Shown piece after piece: positions 13,201 through 28,200 of a DNA stretch of 64,000 bases. The stretch spans positions 10,168,001 to 10,232,000 of the forward strand of contig JASFXZ010000016.1 of the NCBI GenBank assembly GCA_032209605.1, written 5' to 3'. The notes below the pieces were generated by a model. It did no database searches, had not been told where the DNA came from, and was given only the letters and a program-made list of their open reading frames with translations. This DNA comes from Mactromeris polynyma (Eukaryota; Mollusca; Bivalvia; Venerida; Mactridae). Position 1 is the stretch's first letter. The number at the start of each line of letters is the position of its first letter. The position numbers were made by a program, and so were the translations under genes.

Positions 13201-16200
13201 TAAGTAGGCAGTAACTAATCATTAAAATAAACCAACCATCACGTACATATCAACAGACATACAGTAACTAATCGAGCACGGAGGAACAAGCAGCCTTATA
13301 CTGACCTTGTTCCCCGTAACTAAAATAGTAACATCAGAATAGAAGTAACCTTAAAATGTCAAATTAAAGTGCAATATAAAATAAAGTCAACTTGATAATG
13401 TGTTTACTAATAAAAATTCTTAGATATTATTGATAGGGAAATGGAATTTATAACTAAAAGAAATATGTCTAATAAGAAAATAAAACACAAAAACACGACT
13501 GCACCCAACGAATATTAAGAAAAGTTTACTTGGTATTGTCAAATGACGTCATAAAATGTAAATCGCATTGTAGATAGAAAAGTTTTCTTGGTATGGTGAC
13601 ATCATACAATTTTAATGACGTTATAAATGATAGAGTATACACTGCGTAAGGAGACGTTATTTATACAAGACTGTGCCACATTGTCAAATTGGTCGTCAAC
13701 CTGCATTTGATCTGCATTTGATCGACAGTATTAATTCATACTTGACAATTACAAATGTAGCTAACTGAGCTAGACTTACTGTTATACTAGACGTACTGAG
13801 TGTCCAACCAGTGTAAACTTGTTCTATTGCAAGCAACACATAACATCCATACAACACATGTATTAGAGGAAGAGGACATATATATTCCACCAAAGTAAAA
13901 CTGGTAGCTCTGCACTCTACCAACTTAGATCACTTAACAGTGAAAATTATCATTTATTTCAAATTATTTATTAACTTGCATACAATTCTCACTACTCACC
14001 AAGGACAATTTAGCAGAGCTCATGTCTTGTGTTAACTTTACCATTCTCTTTCTTTGCTCTTCAATCTCCTTATGTAATTTATCACTCTGCACTTTTGCTG
14101 AATGAAGTTTCTGAAAAGATGTGTGCATCAAGTTTATGGCATCAATATGGAGATTAAGTCAAACTGTCTGGTATAAAGCCAGTAAGAGAGGAAACAAAGA
14201 AGGCTCCTACGAATGTGAAGGAATATAAAAGGGTTTTGATTAATGCTGGATGACAGTATTCAAAATCTAATATAGAATGGTGGTAACTACTGTTACTGTG
14301 TTTCCAACTTGTATGTTCATAGTCTAAAGTAAGTAACTGTTTTACTAGGTGCACCCATTGCCATGGGCTTTATGCTACAACTAAAGAATAATGTTTTCTG
14401 TGCAACAATCTATAAAGACATCATAAAATGAGAGCTTTGAAAAAAAATGTAATTGAATAATAAGAATTAATATTTAAATCAAGACCATCAGCTACAACAT
14501 CAACAACAACATAAGTAGAAACAATAATAGCAGCAAACACAACAACAATAATGACACCAACAACTGTAGAAGTAGCAACAACAACAGCAGCAAACACAAC
14601 AACAATAATGACACCAACAACTGTAGAAGTAGCAACAACAACAGCAGCAAACACAACAACAATAATGACACCAACAACTGTAGAAGTAGCAACAACAACA
14701 GCAGCAACAATTATAACAAATACTCACGCCTTGTAATTCAGTGCACTGTTTCTTTTTGTCATCTAAATCCTTGTACCTTTTGTCACAAGCCAACAAAATA
14801 TAATCAAACTGTTTCTGACACAGGCGTAAAGCTGAAAAGGTAAATATAATCACCTTAAGCAGGAACCAAAAAGTTTATCATACTTAGAAATTGGTAAACA
14901 AATAAAGTCCCCCCCCCCCCCCCTCAGACAAATTCCCATTTTTTTCGAAACAGGCAAAATATGGAATTTGTGAGGACATTTTCATCCTATACTTTTGGGA
15001 ATTACTTATCGTCTCATACAAACAAGTAACAAAAAAGATCAATATGGCACGGAGGGATACACTCCATAGTCAGCATCACATTATTCTTTTATAAAGGACC
15101 GATTTACATAATTATTCTCTTCTTCATTCTTTACAAACTGGCCCAGTTAGCTCAGTCAGTAGAGTGCTCAACGGCTAATCTAGAGTTTATGGGTTTGAAC
15201 CCCGAGCATCTGTATGTTCTCCTGTGACAATTTAACAGAAGATAATGCATCTAAAGTCATTTTTCCTCCACATGTGAACTCTTGATTATGTGGAGTAGTG
15301 GACAGTTGTTTATGGAGGAGCAGGGTAAGCCGCGGCCGTGGTCCAGTGGTTAGTGCGCTGGACTTGTAACCCGGCGATCCGGGTTCGATTCCCGGTCGCG
15401 GCAGGTTATACCCTTCCATGAAAATTTGACAAAAATGTCGATTTTCCTCCACATGTGGAGAATTTGACGGCTCCTTGTGAAAGGGTAAGTTAGTACTGGT
15501 TAGATTTCAGTCCAGGAAAAACTGGTTAGGTGAACCGGCCGCCATATATAACTGAAATATCGTTGAGAAACGGCGTTAAACCCGATGAAACAGAAACGGA
15601 GGAGCAGGGTAGTACCGGCTGATAACCAAGGAGCACTGGTAAGGTCAACTAAATGCCATATAACTCACATACTGTTGAGAAATACCATATAACTCAAATA
15701 CTGTTGAGAAATGCCATATAACTCAAATACTGATGAGAAATGCCATACAACTCAAACACTGTTGAGAATTGCCATATAACTCAAATACTGTTGAGAAATG
15801 CCATATAACTCAAATACTGATGAGAAATGCCATATAACTCAAATACTGTTGAGAAATGCCATATAACTCAAATACTGTTGAGAAATGCCATATAACTCAA
15901 ATACTGTTGAGAAATGCCATATAACTCAAATACTGTTGAGAAATGCCATATAACTCAAATACTGTTGAGAAATGCCATACAACTCAAATACTGTTGAGAA
16001 ATGCCATATAACTCAAATACTGATGAGAAATGCCATATAACTCAAATACTGTTGAGAAATGCCATATAACTCAAATACTGATGAGAAATGCCATATAACT
16101 CAAATACTGTTGAGAAATACCATACAACTCAAATACTGATGAGAAATGCCATATAACTCAAATACTGTTGAGAAATGCCATATAACTCAAATACTGTTGA

Positions 16201-19200
16201 GAAATGCCATATAACTCACATACTGTTGAGAAATGCCATATAACTCAAATACTGTTGAGAAATGCCATATAACTCAAATACTGTTGAGAAATGCCATATA
16301 ACTCAAATACTGTTGAGAAATGCCATACAACTCAAATACTGTTGAGAAATGCCATATAACTCAAATACTGATGAGAAATGCCATATAACTCAAATACTGT
16401 TGAGAAATGCCATAAAACTCAAATACTGTTGAGAAATGCCATATAACTCACATACTGTTGAGAAATGCCATATAACTCAAATATTGTTGAGAAACGCCAT
16501 ATAACTCAAATACTGTTGAGAAATGCCATATAACTCAAATACTGTTGAGAAATGCAATATAACTCAAATACTGATGAGAAATGCCATACAACTCAAATAC
16601 TGATGAGAAATGCCATATAACTCAAATACTGTTGAGAAATGCCATATAACCCAAATACTGTTGAGAAATGCCATATAACTCAAATACTGTTGAGAAATGC
16701 CATATAACTCAAATACTGTTGAGAAATGCCATATAACTCAAATACTGATGAGAAATGCCATATAACTCAAATACTGTTGAGAAATGCCATATAACTCAAA
16801 TACTGTTGAGAAATGCCATATAACTCACATACTGTTGAGAAATGCCATATAACTCAAATACTGTTGAGAAATGCCATATAACTCAAATACTGTTGAGAAA
16901 TGCCATATAACTCAAATACTGTTGAGAAATGCCATATAACTCACATACTGTTGAGAAATGCCATATAACTCAAATACTGTTGAGAAATGCCATATAACTC
17001 AAATACTGTTGAGAAATGCCATATAACTCAAATACTGTTGAGAAATGCCATACATATGTATAACTAAAACAAACACAATCATTGATTTTAATTTCGAAAT
17101 AATGTAACATGCATTGAAAATATGGCATGTCATTGGAGCTCAGACATTGTAGGAAAGATTATCTATCATTATGCAGGAACCATATAATCTCAATACAGAA
17201 ACCCTTCCTAGAGCAACAACCTCTCTTCGATGTTAAATTTTTCCCCTTAGTAAAAACTCACTATCTATTTAAACTCTCTAGAGCAACAACCTCTCAAGAA
17301 CTCTAGAAACAAAATGTTTAGTCTCTAAAAGGGTGTTCTCTGGAGATGTTGCATCATACACAGCACACTGAAACATTGAGGGCGTTCTCTGGAGATGTTG
17401 CATCATACACAGCACACTGAAACATTGAGGGCGTTCTTTGGAGATGTTGCATCATACACAGCACACTGAAACATTGAGGGCGTTCTCTGGAGATGTTGCA
17501 TCATACACACCGCACTGAAACATTGAGGGTGTTCTCTGGAGATGTTGCATCATACACAGCACACTGAAACATTGAGGGCGTTCTCTGGAGATGTTGCATC
17601 ATACACAGCACACTGAAACATTGAGGGTGTTCTCTGGAGATGTTGCATCATACACAGCACACTGAAACATTGAGGGTGTTCTCTGGAGATGTTGCATCAT
17701 ACACAGCACACTGAAACATTGAGTGTGTTCTCTGGAGATGTTGCATCATACACAGCACACTGAAACATTGAGGGTGTTCTCTGGAGATGTTGCATCATAC
17801 ATAGCACACTGAAACATTGGACATTTCTGATAATTACTGCTGAAAAGCTAGAAAATCTTTCACACTGGCTTACCATTTTTAAACATGAGATTTTTTATTA
17901 TTTTCTGACTATCTTCAAACACGGAGATGATGGTTTTACCGGCATTTTCCCATTTTATTGGATCTGACAGAAGTGTCTTATCTGAAAATAAAATCATGTG
18001 TACAAGAAAACTTTCAAAACCTGAGTCATTCTGGGGGAAGCCCTTCATCCCTACTATATATAGTCCTTCTATATGTGAATTCTTTACATGTCATAAATAT
18101 AATAATAACAAATTAACAATTATATAAAAATAATGATCAATCATGTGCTAAGTTTTTAAATATTTTGGTTGATGATATTTTGTAACAGTTCTTTTTAAAC
18201 AGATTTAAATTTGTTATATTTCTAACCTCTGGCAAATATGGTATCAAATATACAAACCCTGGAAGATAAAAGTTTGTTGAAGAGACATATTCTGTGTTAG
18301 TGTTACGAGGATGACCTATTCACAGTTACCATACTTACCATCATATACAATAATTCTTTCCTTCTTTGTTTTCTTAGCCATTTGAGCACGCCTCCTGCAA
18401 CATAAAATGTATGTTTGTCATGCATTCAAAAATATAATGGCAGACAACACAGTACATTAAGGAAACAGCACCGCTACTTTTTCCTACATAGCGCTAGGCA
18501 GAAGTCTTCCCTATCTTCCCTACATTTAAAAAATGCGCCTCAGTAAATTAACCAATACCATCACTAATATCAGGAGACAAAGACTGTTTGAATAAAATGA
18601 CGCTTACCCCTATAACACCATGTCATTTTAAAACTCTAATTTTATTAATGGAAATATCACCAAAACGAAGTCAGTATCTAATACATACAAGATCCTTAGA
18701 TAATTGATTTAACAATATGATGAGAAATAATAATGAAGGCAGAGTACCCTGTATTTTGTAAAGGGAAGACCATGACCACTGCACAAAACAATGTCCCCAG
18801 TAACCAAGGTAACCACATTATGTCAGTCAAGTATCATCAATCAATGTTTTTCTACTTAAACAACATCAGTAAAAGTCTTAATTAATAATAAGAATTCATT
18901 TAAATGAGTACTCTTCAAACAAATGTAGGAAAGTAATTACTTACTCTTCAATGATTTTACTGGTTTCATTCAGGAGTAGTCTACCTTTCTCAACCACATT
19001 ATAACCAGTGGTTATGAATGCTTTCAAAGACGAACTGAAATAAAGTCACCAAAACAATACAAAGATTAACCTTTACCACTGATCAATTGGACAATGTAAG
19101 TTCAAAATTTAGTTTGTTTCATAAAAAAAAATTGAAGATGCATGTATAAAGAAATCTGGAATTAACAAAAAATGTGTTTAATCCAGAAATACCAACAAAG

Positions 19201-22200
19201 CTTTATTTCAGGACCATTTAAGTTCAGTGACACATTAAGTTGTGACTTTGTTGTCAATGCCATCTGAGCAAGCCCCTAACTGCATATTGTTGTCTGTACT
19301 GCAGGATTAGAGGGGAATACTCGTTTGCACAGGCACTCAGAGTCTATGGAAGACTACTTTCCACTAGCATTGTATTAACTTAGTACTGTTGTACATATTT
19401 CTATTACTACATATATTATTATGGGACAAGACAGAATTTAAGGTAATGAATCCACACAAATGCCACATACCACAATGTTTGGTGAATCTCTTGTGTAGCT
19501 TTAGCCATTTCTGTCATTTCTTCTGGTGTACAAACAACAGCTGGCTGAAAGAAGGATACAATGTATGTATACATGTATACAACAGTGACAGCGTGTCAAC
19601 ATCTAGTAAATGGTAATATGCCACATGGTCAGTAACTGGTTACTGTGGTCAGTGTATTACTGCGGTCAGTATACATGAGTCTTACAATTTCAAGGGTATA
19701 ATCAAACAAAACTAATCCACTTCGAAAGTATTGAAACTAAGTTTTTGTGAAGAAGTTGTTACACCAGTTTTGCACTATTATTTAAAATGACTTTTTTGAT
19801 TATCAATTAATCGAAGTTTTTCTCATAAAATCACAAGTTTATATCAGACAGTTAAGTCTATCATTACACCACATTCTAGTATGTTATAAATCTGACTACC
19901 AACTAGCGATATTGAATTGTCTTCAATCTTCTGTCAATCAAAATAAGGCCATAAATAATTAATTGCTATACAATAATTACATCATACATCACTATCTCTA
20001 CCATTCCCCTTATTCTTCAAGCCTCCATGAAGTTTTAAAACTCAAACGGATTCAGTTTCAAACAGAAGGCAGTTATTGTCTGAAAATCAATACAATGGCT
20101 GCCATTGTTAAATTCATCTCTTCATTCATATTATGTGCTAAAACAAACAGATGTCAGTAATTATACTATCTAGTACCAGTACATGAATCTTTGCATTCAT
20201 GATTGTCACATGATGATTGATATTTAAATAAAACAACTGTTTCACCTTGAAAACAAAGTCTTTAATTTATTGTGTCAAATCTATTTTCCCATTCTAAATC
20301 ACCCGGATTTCTCAGTAATATTATTATTTGATGGCAGAGGTATCTGAGGTGCATTTGTTTTAGAAGTAGGGGAAGAAAGCAAGAAAAGTTAGCCGAGGTA
20401 GAAAAGGAGCTGTCTAAAAACATTTGAAACACTTGGCTAGCTACAAAATGGCATCCACTAGACCAGACGACATTGTTCTGCATGGACACCATTTTGTTAC
20501 GCAAACCTAGCATTGTCTGATTACACTACCTATCTAAAGATAGAAACTACCTTCCCTACGCTTAAGAAATGGCATCGCTACTTTCACTATGTAGCGTTAG
20601 GTAGATTTCTACTTTTCTAACCTCTAAAATACGCACCTCTGTTCTTAATAAAGGGAGACCACTGCACAGGAGAAAGCATTGTTCTAAACCACAGCAATTC
20701 TAATGTGATCAAGGTAAACATGAATTTATTACTCACCAAGTCATGGTTATCCCCAAACCAGAACATCACTTCTGTCAAGTATTGCTTACGGACTACAGCC
20801 TTCTCTTCAAAAGATTCAATTTTGTCTAGTATGTACATTCTCTCCTCCATCTGAAGAGCATCAAACAACCAATTGCAAACACTGCCTCCAATTGAAGAGT
20901 ATCACATAGAAATCACAAAAAAGTCCCTCCATTAAAAGAGTATCACATAGAAATCACAAAAAAGTCCCTCCATTAAAAGAGTATCACATAGAAATCACAA
21001 AAAAGTCCCTCCATTAAAAGAGTATCACATAGAAATCACAAAAAAGTCCCTCCATTAAAAGAGTATCACATAGAAATCACAAAAAAGTCCCTCCATTAAA
21101 AGAGTATCACATAGAAATCACAAAAAAGTCCCTCCATTAAAAGAGTATCACATAGAAATCACAAAAAAGTCCCTCCATTAAAAGAGTATCAAACAAATAT
21201 TATTGGTAGAAAACTGTTTTAAGTCTCAAGGTCACTATACCATTGACCTTTGATCTAAAGACTTTGTACACAGTAAGGTTGTCGACTGATCTACATACCA
21301 CTGGCAATCAACCTATGAGGTAAGACCAATTTAGGCCTAAGCCTTCTCCATTACTGATTGGAAACCAAATGGACAACCAACTGATACTAACAAACTAACA
21401 ACAATTGAATGCTTCAAAGGGGTGCATAAAATGTGCATTTGTGAAATTTCAGAAACAGGCAAGCCTTTTAGAAAAGTAGATATTGAAAAAGTTACCTTTT
21501 TACGTTCACCACTTGTATCAAAGAAATGAATTGGTGATGATTTTAATGGTTCTTTTTCACTATCACTGTCGCTGTCACTTTCCATGCCAAGTTCCTCTAA
21601 GTTCTGTAAAAATGTTTACAAAAAGTGTTCTCATTGTTAAAAGTATCAAAAACAGACCTCAGTATTGCATCGAATAAATGAGTCCATCCATTTCCAGAAA
21701 TAAATCACAGTCTCTACAAGGAAAGGGGTAAAATATTGGGACAAAGTTCGCATTTTAAAAAACACTTAAATTTTGACTTTGTGGTTTGACTTGTACATGT
21801 TTTTTTCATCGCTCTAAATATGAAATAGCCAATCTGTATTGTATTCTTGACCCCTTTCCAAATGCCATACTGACACATAATTCATTGTTAGTGATGAAAA
21901 CCTAAATTTATATCATATAGTCATATATTTTTTATAAGTAGTGTAAATTTAGACATAAATCAGCAGCCTCAAGTTGTTTCAATTCGTGCTTACCCTATTT
22001 ATACGTTTTTTGATGGCAGCTAATTCTCCCCGGACGTGTTCTTGATGTCGATGTTTCTGCTGTTGTTCAACTGATGATAAAATGTTCATAGTCTCAAACT
22101 CATACGTAGAACTGTAAGAAGAACACATTGAAATAATCGTCAATAGATTACTGACCATACGCTATTGGTTATAACCAGCTCGTTGCTCCTGATTTTTTCC

Positions 22201-25200
22201 ATAAAAAATCAAAATATGTTAAATAAGTTCAAAATTGTCTGCTTGCTGTCTGCTCTTTCCCGAAAGCATGTGCTGTTAACGAATCGTGATCGGTGAAATT
22301 TCTTTAATTGAATATACACAGCCATAAGTCTACTGAGATATATGTCCCATTATGATAACCATCAATATTTACACAAATGTGACCTTTTAATGTTTTTCAA
22401 CACATTCCATAAACATCAACATAATTTGACCTTGGATTGTGCTGAATAGATGTAGAGTCGTCTAGACATGTATTGTCTGTACTAAAGATGATTTTACGGG
22501 GTCTATTAAAAAGGATTACATACGAAACAACGTGAGTGTTTACACATTTCAACCAAGTGTTTAATTATGCGATGTGTTTTGTCTGACATTTTCATTCTTT
22601 CAGTGAGAATAAAGAAAATTAAATACAAAGTAAAAAAAAAAGCGGGCGACTCGGCATAAAATAACACCTCGCACATGTCTTCTCGGGACATCGTAATGTA
22701 AAAACTCGGCGACATCAAGGAACTTAAGTTGCTTAGCAACGACGTTACATGAGCTTGGTTCTTGTTGAAATTATGATCGTTATGCTGTGTAATTCATGTA
22801 CATTTAAGACCCCACTCAAGTGGACACATATATGCAACGATTTTACGTTGTTTTATAACTGTGTCGTCGAGTAATTACCTGGTCGCATTTATCACGCCTA
22901 ATTGTTTATTCAATTGTTTAAAGGACAATGCGCGAATGCAGTTTTGAATCAGGTGTGAAATGCCCTATGGGATTAAGTGCATGAGGTCGTTTAATGGATT
23001 ATTTAACTATCTTTTTTACCTGTCGGGACTGGTTTAATGCGGTCGATGGTCGCGTTAGAGAAAAGTCGCTTAATAGATACTATTTATATAGTAAAAACGC
23101 TCTGGGGGAATTTAAGTGGTCGCTTACAGCAAATGGTCGCATAAGACACGTGGTCGCATCAGCAAGATTGACTGTATTGTCAGTACTAAAGATGTCTGTA
23201 CAAGAGAAGTTCGTCATTGTTTTCTTCCTCAAGCATTGTATATTTTCTGTATAATTAGTGGCTTGTTCACACATATATTTACCTAGTACTGTTTGATTAT
23301 TTAAACTGTCATAGGTGGAAATGAACAAAATATATTTACTATTTTGCTAAATCAAAGATAAATATATAAATATAGCTTAAAGTTGTGCACTAAACATCTA
23401 CTTGAAGCATGTGCGACAGTAATAATTGGTTACAATAACAGTGTCATGTATAACACATTGTAACATGGAACACACAACAAAAACATTGCCATATTGTGTA
23501 GGAACAGTTATAAGGAAATGTCAATAAATAAAGATTAACAATCACATATGCCTTAATTGTGTTTTGAGACTTTGATGACGTACTATACTCACGAAACAAG
23601 AACTGCTAAATACACCCACTTTCTCCTAAATATTACTGTGACCAATTAGAACAAAGCTACTCATTTGAGTGATTGCTATGATAGGCATGTTTTTAATTTG
23701 AAGCATGAAATTGATTACTGCTTTCACAGTTTGCAAAAGTTTGACACAGCTGTAATCACTTTCATGTATGATCAGACGGTGGTCAACTCTTTGAACTTGA
23801 TGTGATCATGCCAGTTAACCACATTAGTTGTTGCTGTTTTTCACATGTGTAGACTTAAAGGGCATGTACATTTATGTGCAGTTCACCGCCAGAATGTCAC
23901 ATTTCCGAATTGTAGCGTAATTTTAAATAATTTATTAATTTTGTATTTAAATTATTCAGAATTATAATGCTTAAAACAAGTTTTATATATTTTCATCTAC
24001 CTCAGTGTTTTTCTTAAAACCAATACAAAATGTATGAATATGCTTATGAATATTGGGTGGGTGGGGTAAGTTGGTATAGTTAATATGTCATAAGATTTAT
24101 AACGCTGTCGGATTCTGACATAGCATTATCAGATGCAGGCGTCGATGATCTAGACTATTGAAAACTCATTTGTACACAATTCGGCCCCTTCTCCCCCCAA
24201 AAAATCATCAGATTTACATCGATCTAAAAAAAGACCCTGGAGCCTCTTGATCTGGAACTTTAGAACCCCAGATATCAATTTTGGTTATCTATAATTATTT
24301 GATTGTCTGCCGCTCCCCAACCAAGCAGACAAAATTGGCCCCAACTAAATTGCTTTTGGGCTCTTTCCTGCTGGATGTATTTTCATGTAATTTCTGCTGT
24401 TTATATCAAGTGCGTACAGAAGAAAATCTCATCATATCAACCCATCCCAAATATTGTGAGTCAGGGAGCCGAAAAAAAATAATTGAAGAAAATCATTTTA
24501 CTACCCATAACAAATAATAAAAATTTCATTTCTATTTTAAGTAGCGGTGACCTTGACCTTTGTCGGAACAAACCCAAAAGCAATCCCAAGTGAGCTCTTC
24601 ATATGTTCTTACTATACACCAAGTTTGTTTACAATATGATCAACAGAACTCAAGTTAATGGTGGGAAAACCCCAGATTGACGCCTGCCCGTCCGCCCACC
24701 CGCCCAACGACACTCACCATTCTAATAACTTGGTTTTCTTTGAAAACCTGGTTAAAAATCTTACCGATCACAAACAACGTAAGTCGCTTAGCACCAACGT
24801 TTGTTGTAATTTAATGGTTGTTGAAAAACAATAATTAATACATATTGGTATTATCTAATAAAATATGGGGTAATGTAAAGACAAAGAACTTCAGACTACC
24901 AGTTTCAAAATTCAGACAAGTCTATTTTACAAGTGTCACTAGTCCAGGACAAGTGACTTTCATAAAAAATTCTCGAGCCCTGTTTAGGTAGTCTTAAAGT
25001 GAGGTTTCACTGTAGAAAGATGCATAATTTTGCCTACCGCTCATGTTCTGGTTCTGTAACCATTGGTTGTAACTTTGCCACCTCAATAACTTTTGAAAAA
25101 TCCATCTTCATTTGTTCTCCAAAGTCCACAAAAGGCCATTTCTCATTTCCTGGCAATGAAAATTTACCAAGATAATGTACATGTATGTGAATGTAAAATT

Positions 25201-28200
25201 TACCAAGATAGTGTACATGTACATGTATGTGAATCTCAAATTTACCAAGATAATGTACATGTGAATCTAAAACCTACCAAGATAATGTACATGTGAATCT
25301 AGAATTTACCAAGATAATGTACATGTATGTGAATGTAAAATTTACCAAGATAATGTACATGTACATGTATGTGAATGTAAAATTTACCAAGATAATGTAC
25401 ATGTGAATCTAAAATTTACCAAGATAATGTACATGTATGTGAATCTAAAACCTACCAAGATAATGTACATGTATGTGAATCTAAAACCTACCAAGATAAT
25501 GTACATGTATGTGAATCTAAAACCTACCAAGATAATGTACATGTATGTGAATCTAAACCTGCTTGTCCACAATGGACATCAGAAGCCCAAAAGGTTTTGG
25601 TGCAGTTCTTTAAAACAATGACGTACTTAACTTGTTCAAATTTATTCTAAAAAATAATCATAGTCTGTTTAGCTGCCTATGATTTGTGCAGTTTTATAAG
25701 GGACTTAATCCATTCATTCTCTGTCATTTACTCACAGATTGACCTCAATATGGAGCATTTACTCACAGATTGACCTCAATATGGAGCATTTACTCACAGA
25801 TTGACCTCAATATGGAGCATTTACTCACATATTGACCTCAATATGGAGCATTTACTCACAGATTGACCTCAATATGGAGCATTTACTCACAGATTGACCT
25901 CAATATGGAGCATTTACTCACAGATTGACCTCAATATGGAGCATTTACTCACAGATTGACCTCAATATGGAGCATTTACTCACATATTGACCTCAATATG
26001 GAGCATTTACTCACAGATTGACCTCAATATGGAGCATTTACTCACAGATTGACCTCAATATGGAGCATTTACTCACAGATTGACCTCAATATGGAGCATT
26101 TACTCACAGATTGACCTCAATATGGAGCATTTACTCACAGATTGACCTCAATATGGAGCATTTACTCACAGATTGACCTCAATTTGGAGCATTTACTTAC
26201 AGATTGACCTCAATATGGAGCATTTACTCAATTATTTGGACGAAATTCATGCAAAATAGGTTTGAATGAAATTAGTGTTCAGGACATCAGACAAGCGGCT
26301 TAAATTCGCAGATTACAGTAATAAAAGCGGGTAATTTCACTGAATAAATGCCGTTATGTACGTAACATTACAGAAGCAAGCAAAAAGTCCTAACTAAAAT
26401 AAATCTTTTTCTCAATGTAGTATAAAGGAAGATTTACAGCTCTGGTCATTTAGTGGGCATCAGAGATGGAGTCTACATGTAGCAGTTATACTGTCGATAC
26501 AATGTATACACAATGTCTATTGGCCATTATTTTTCAAAACATGTTTTCATTGGCTAACCACCTCATTTTTGTTTATAACATAAAGTGCTGTTAGATTGAC
26601 CGCTAACAGGTGCATGAACTTTCAGGACCGATCCATGTCACTTTAGGTAAGGAAATGCTCTCGTGCGTAAAGCTATAACTGCTATTTTGTTTACTTTTCT
26701 ATCAAAACACAAGCACAGCCTTTTCTCTGTCAAGCTTACAGACAAACACGAACATTTCTAGACACCTATTTTGAAATGTAATGGTCCAGGTAATATATTC
26801 ATACGTTCGCGGTTAATAAAATCGCACTATATCTCAAGTATAAACAGAGGATAGTGCTGCCACACCGAGATACTATACCAAAACCTAGTGACATCATATA
26901 TCACACCCAATGTGCCTCCCAGATTGTGTCACAAATGTGTCACATTTATCTGACTAAATCCTAGTACTACAACTTATAATGCTAAATATAGTCAATGGAG
27001 CTACTAACTGGTATCATTTTGAACAGTTTTGATATTTTGTGGTACGAACTTCACTGTGTCCCTTAGCATCCAAGACAAACACTTTACTTATGAGCCACCA
27101 GCAAGATCAACTGAACATACAACAGCCACAATGTTACAAAATGGACAAATAATCAAAGAAGCTAATAAAAATCCTTCCAAGTTTTGATTCAATTCAAAAT
27201 ACAGATTTTTATTACCTTTGTAATTTTTACCTCCCTTGAATTGACTTATCAAGGCTGGAATATTTCCTGGAACGTTTTTTCCATATGGACTACTTTTTCC
27301 GGAATGACTTATCTTTCCGCCTGGACTAATCTGTCCGCCTGGACTAATCTTTCCGTCTGGACTATTCTTTCCGCCTGGACTATTCTTTCCACTGCCTGCT
27401 ATGGGAGGGAAGCCAGTTTGCAAGTTAGTCAATGACTGCTTAGCACCATAGCTGTTCTTTAATGGTTTGAGATGTTTGTGATCACTCCTTGTGGAAACTT
27501 TGGGTTCATTTTCAATAGTTTTGGCCTTGGCTCTGAATGCATTATTTTGTATCTTTGGTACAACTTTCTGGAGTTTGATGTTCTTTGGCACCCTTGGGGA
27601 CATAAACGACCGGGACATAACATCATTCTCTTCAAAATGAACTGACTTTCTCTTTTTCTTTTTCTTTTTCTCAAACCCTCCCTCTGAAAATGAATATAAA
27701 ATAATTTAGTGCCATCATTTTCAGACATGCCACCATTTAAAGCAATTTTGAATCAGCTCAATTCAAATAAATATTGGTTAATTGTCTGAAATATATATAA
27801 CATGAATGACATTAGCTTTTTACAGCTTTTGTCAGGCATAATATAAGCCTCCCTATAAACGCATAGGGCATTAAGGGGTTTTCCTTTAATGGGACTAAAA
27901 CATTGATACCTATCAAGCTCAAAACATGAGAAGAGAAGACATCTAGTTAAAATATGGAGCAACATGGTTAGCTTGGCTAACAGCCTTGTTGAACTGTAAG
28001 GATAGACTAGCTGGCATGGAGCAACGTGGTCAGCTTGGCTAACAGCCTTGTTGAACTGTAAAGATAGACCTAGCTGGCATGGAGCAACGTGGTCAGCTTG
28101 GCTAACAGCCTTGTTGAACTGTAAGGATAGACTAGCTGGCATGGAGCAACATGGTTAGCTTGGCTAACAGCCTTGTTGAACTGTAAGGATAGACTAGCTG

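Noticed and set aside
14421..14736. Leu-, Val- or Cys-rich frames that look like membrane segments
   Set aside because: They are translations of the CAA/ACA-rich 57-bp repeat next to exon 11.
15329..15403. A functional tRNA gene (TGT anticodon), also at 44394-44468
   Set aside because: The folds are good, but each is the head of a 270-bp SINE with a body, tail and target duplications, and the anticodon stem has mismatches.
22467..23200. A pair of direct repeats (GTACTAAAGATG) as LTRs
   Set aside because: The similarity is only about 20-25 bp, with no retroelement coding or end motifs between.
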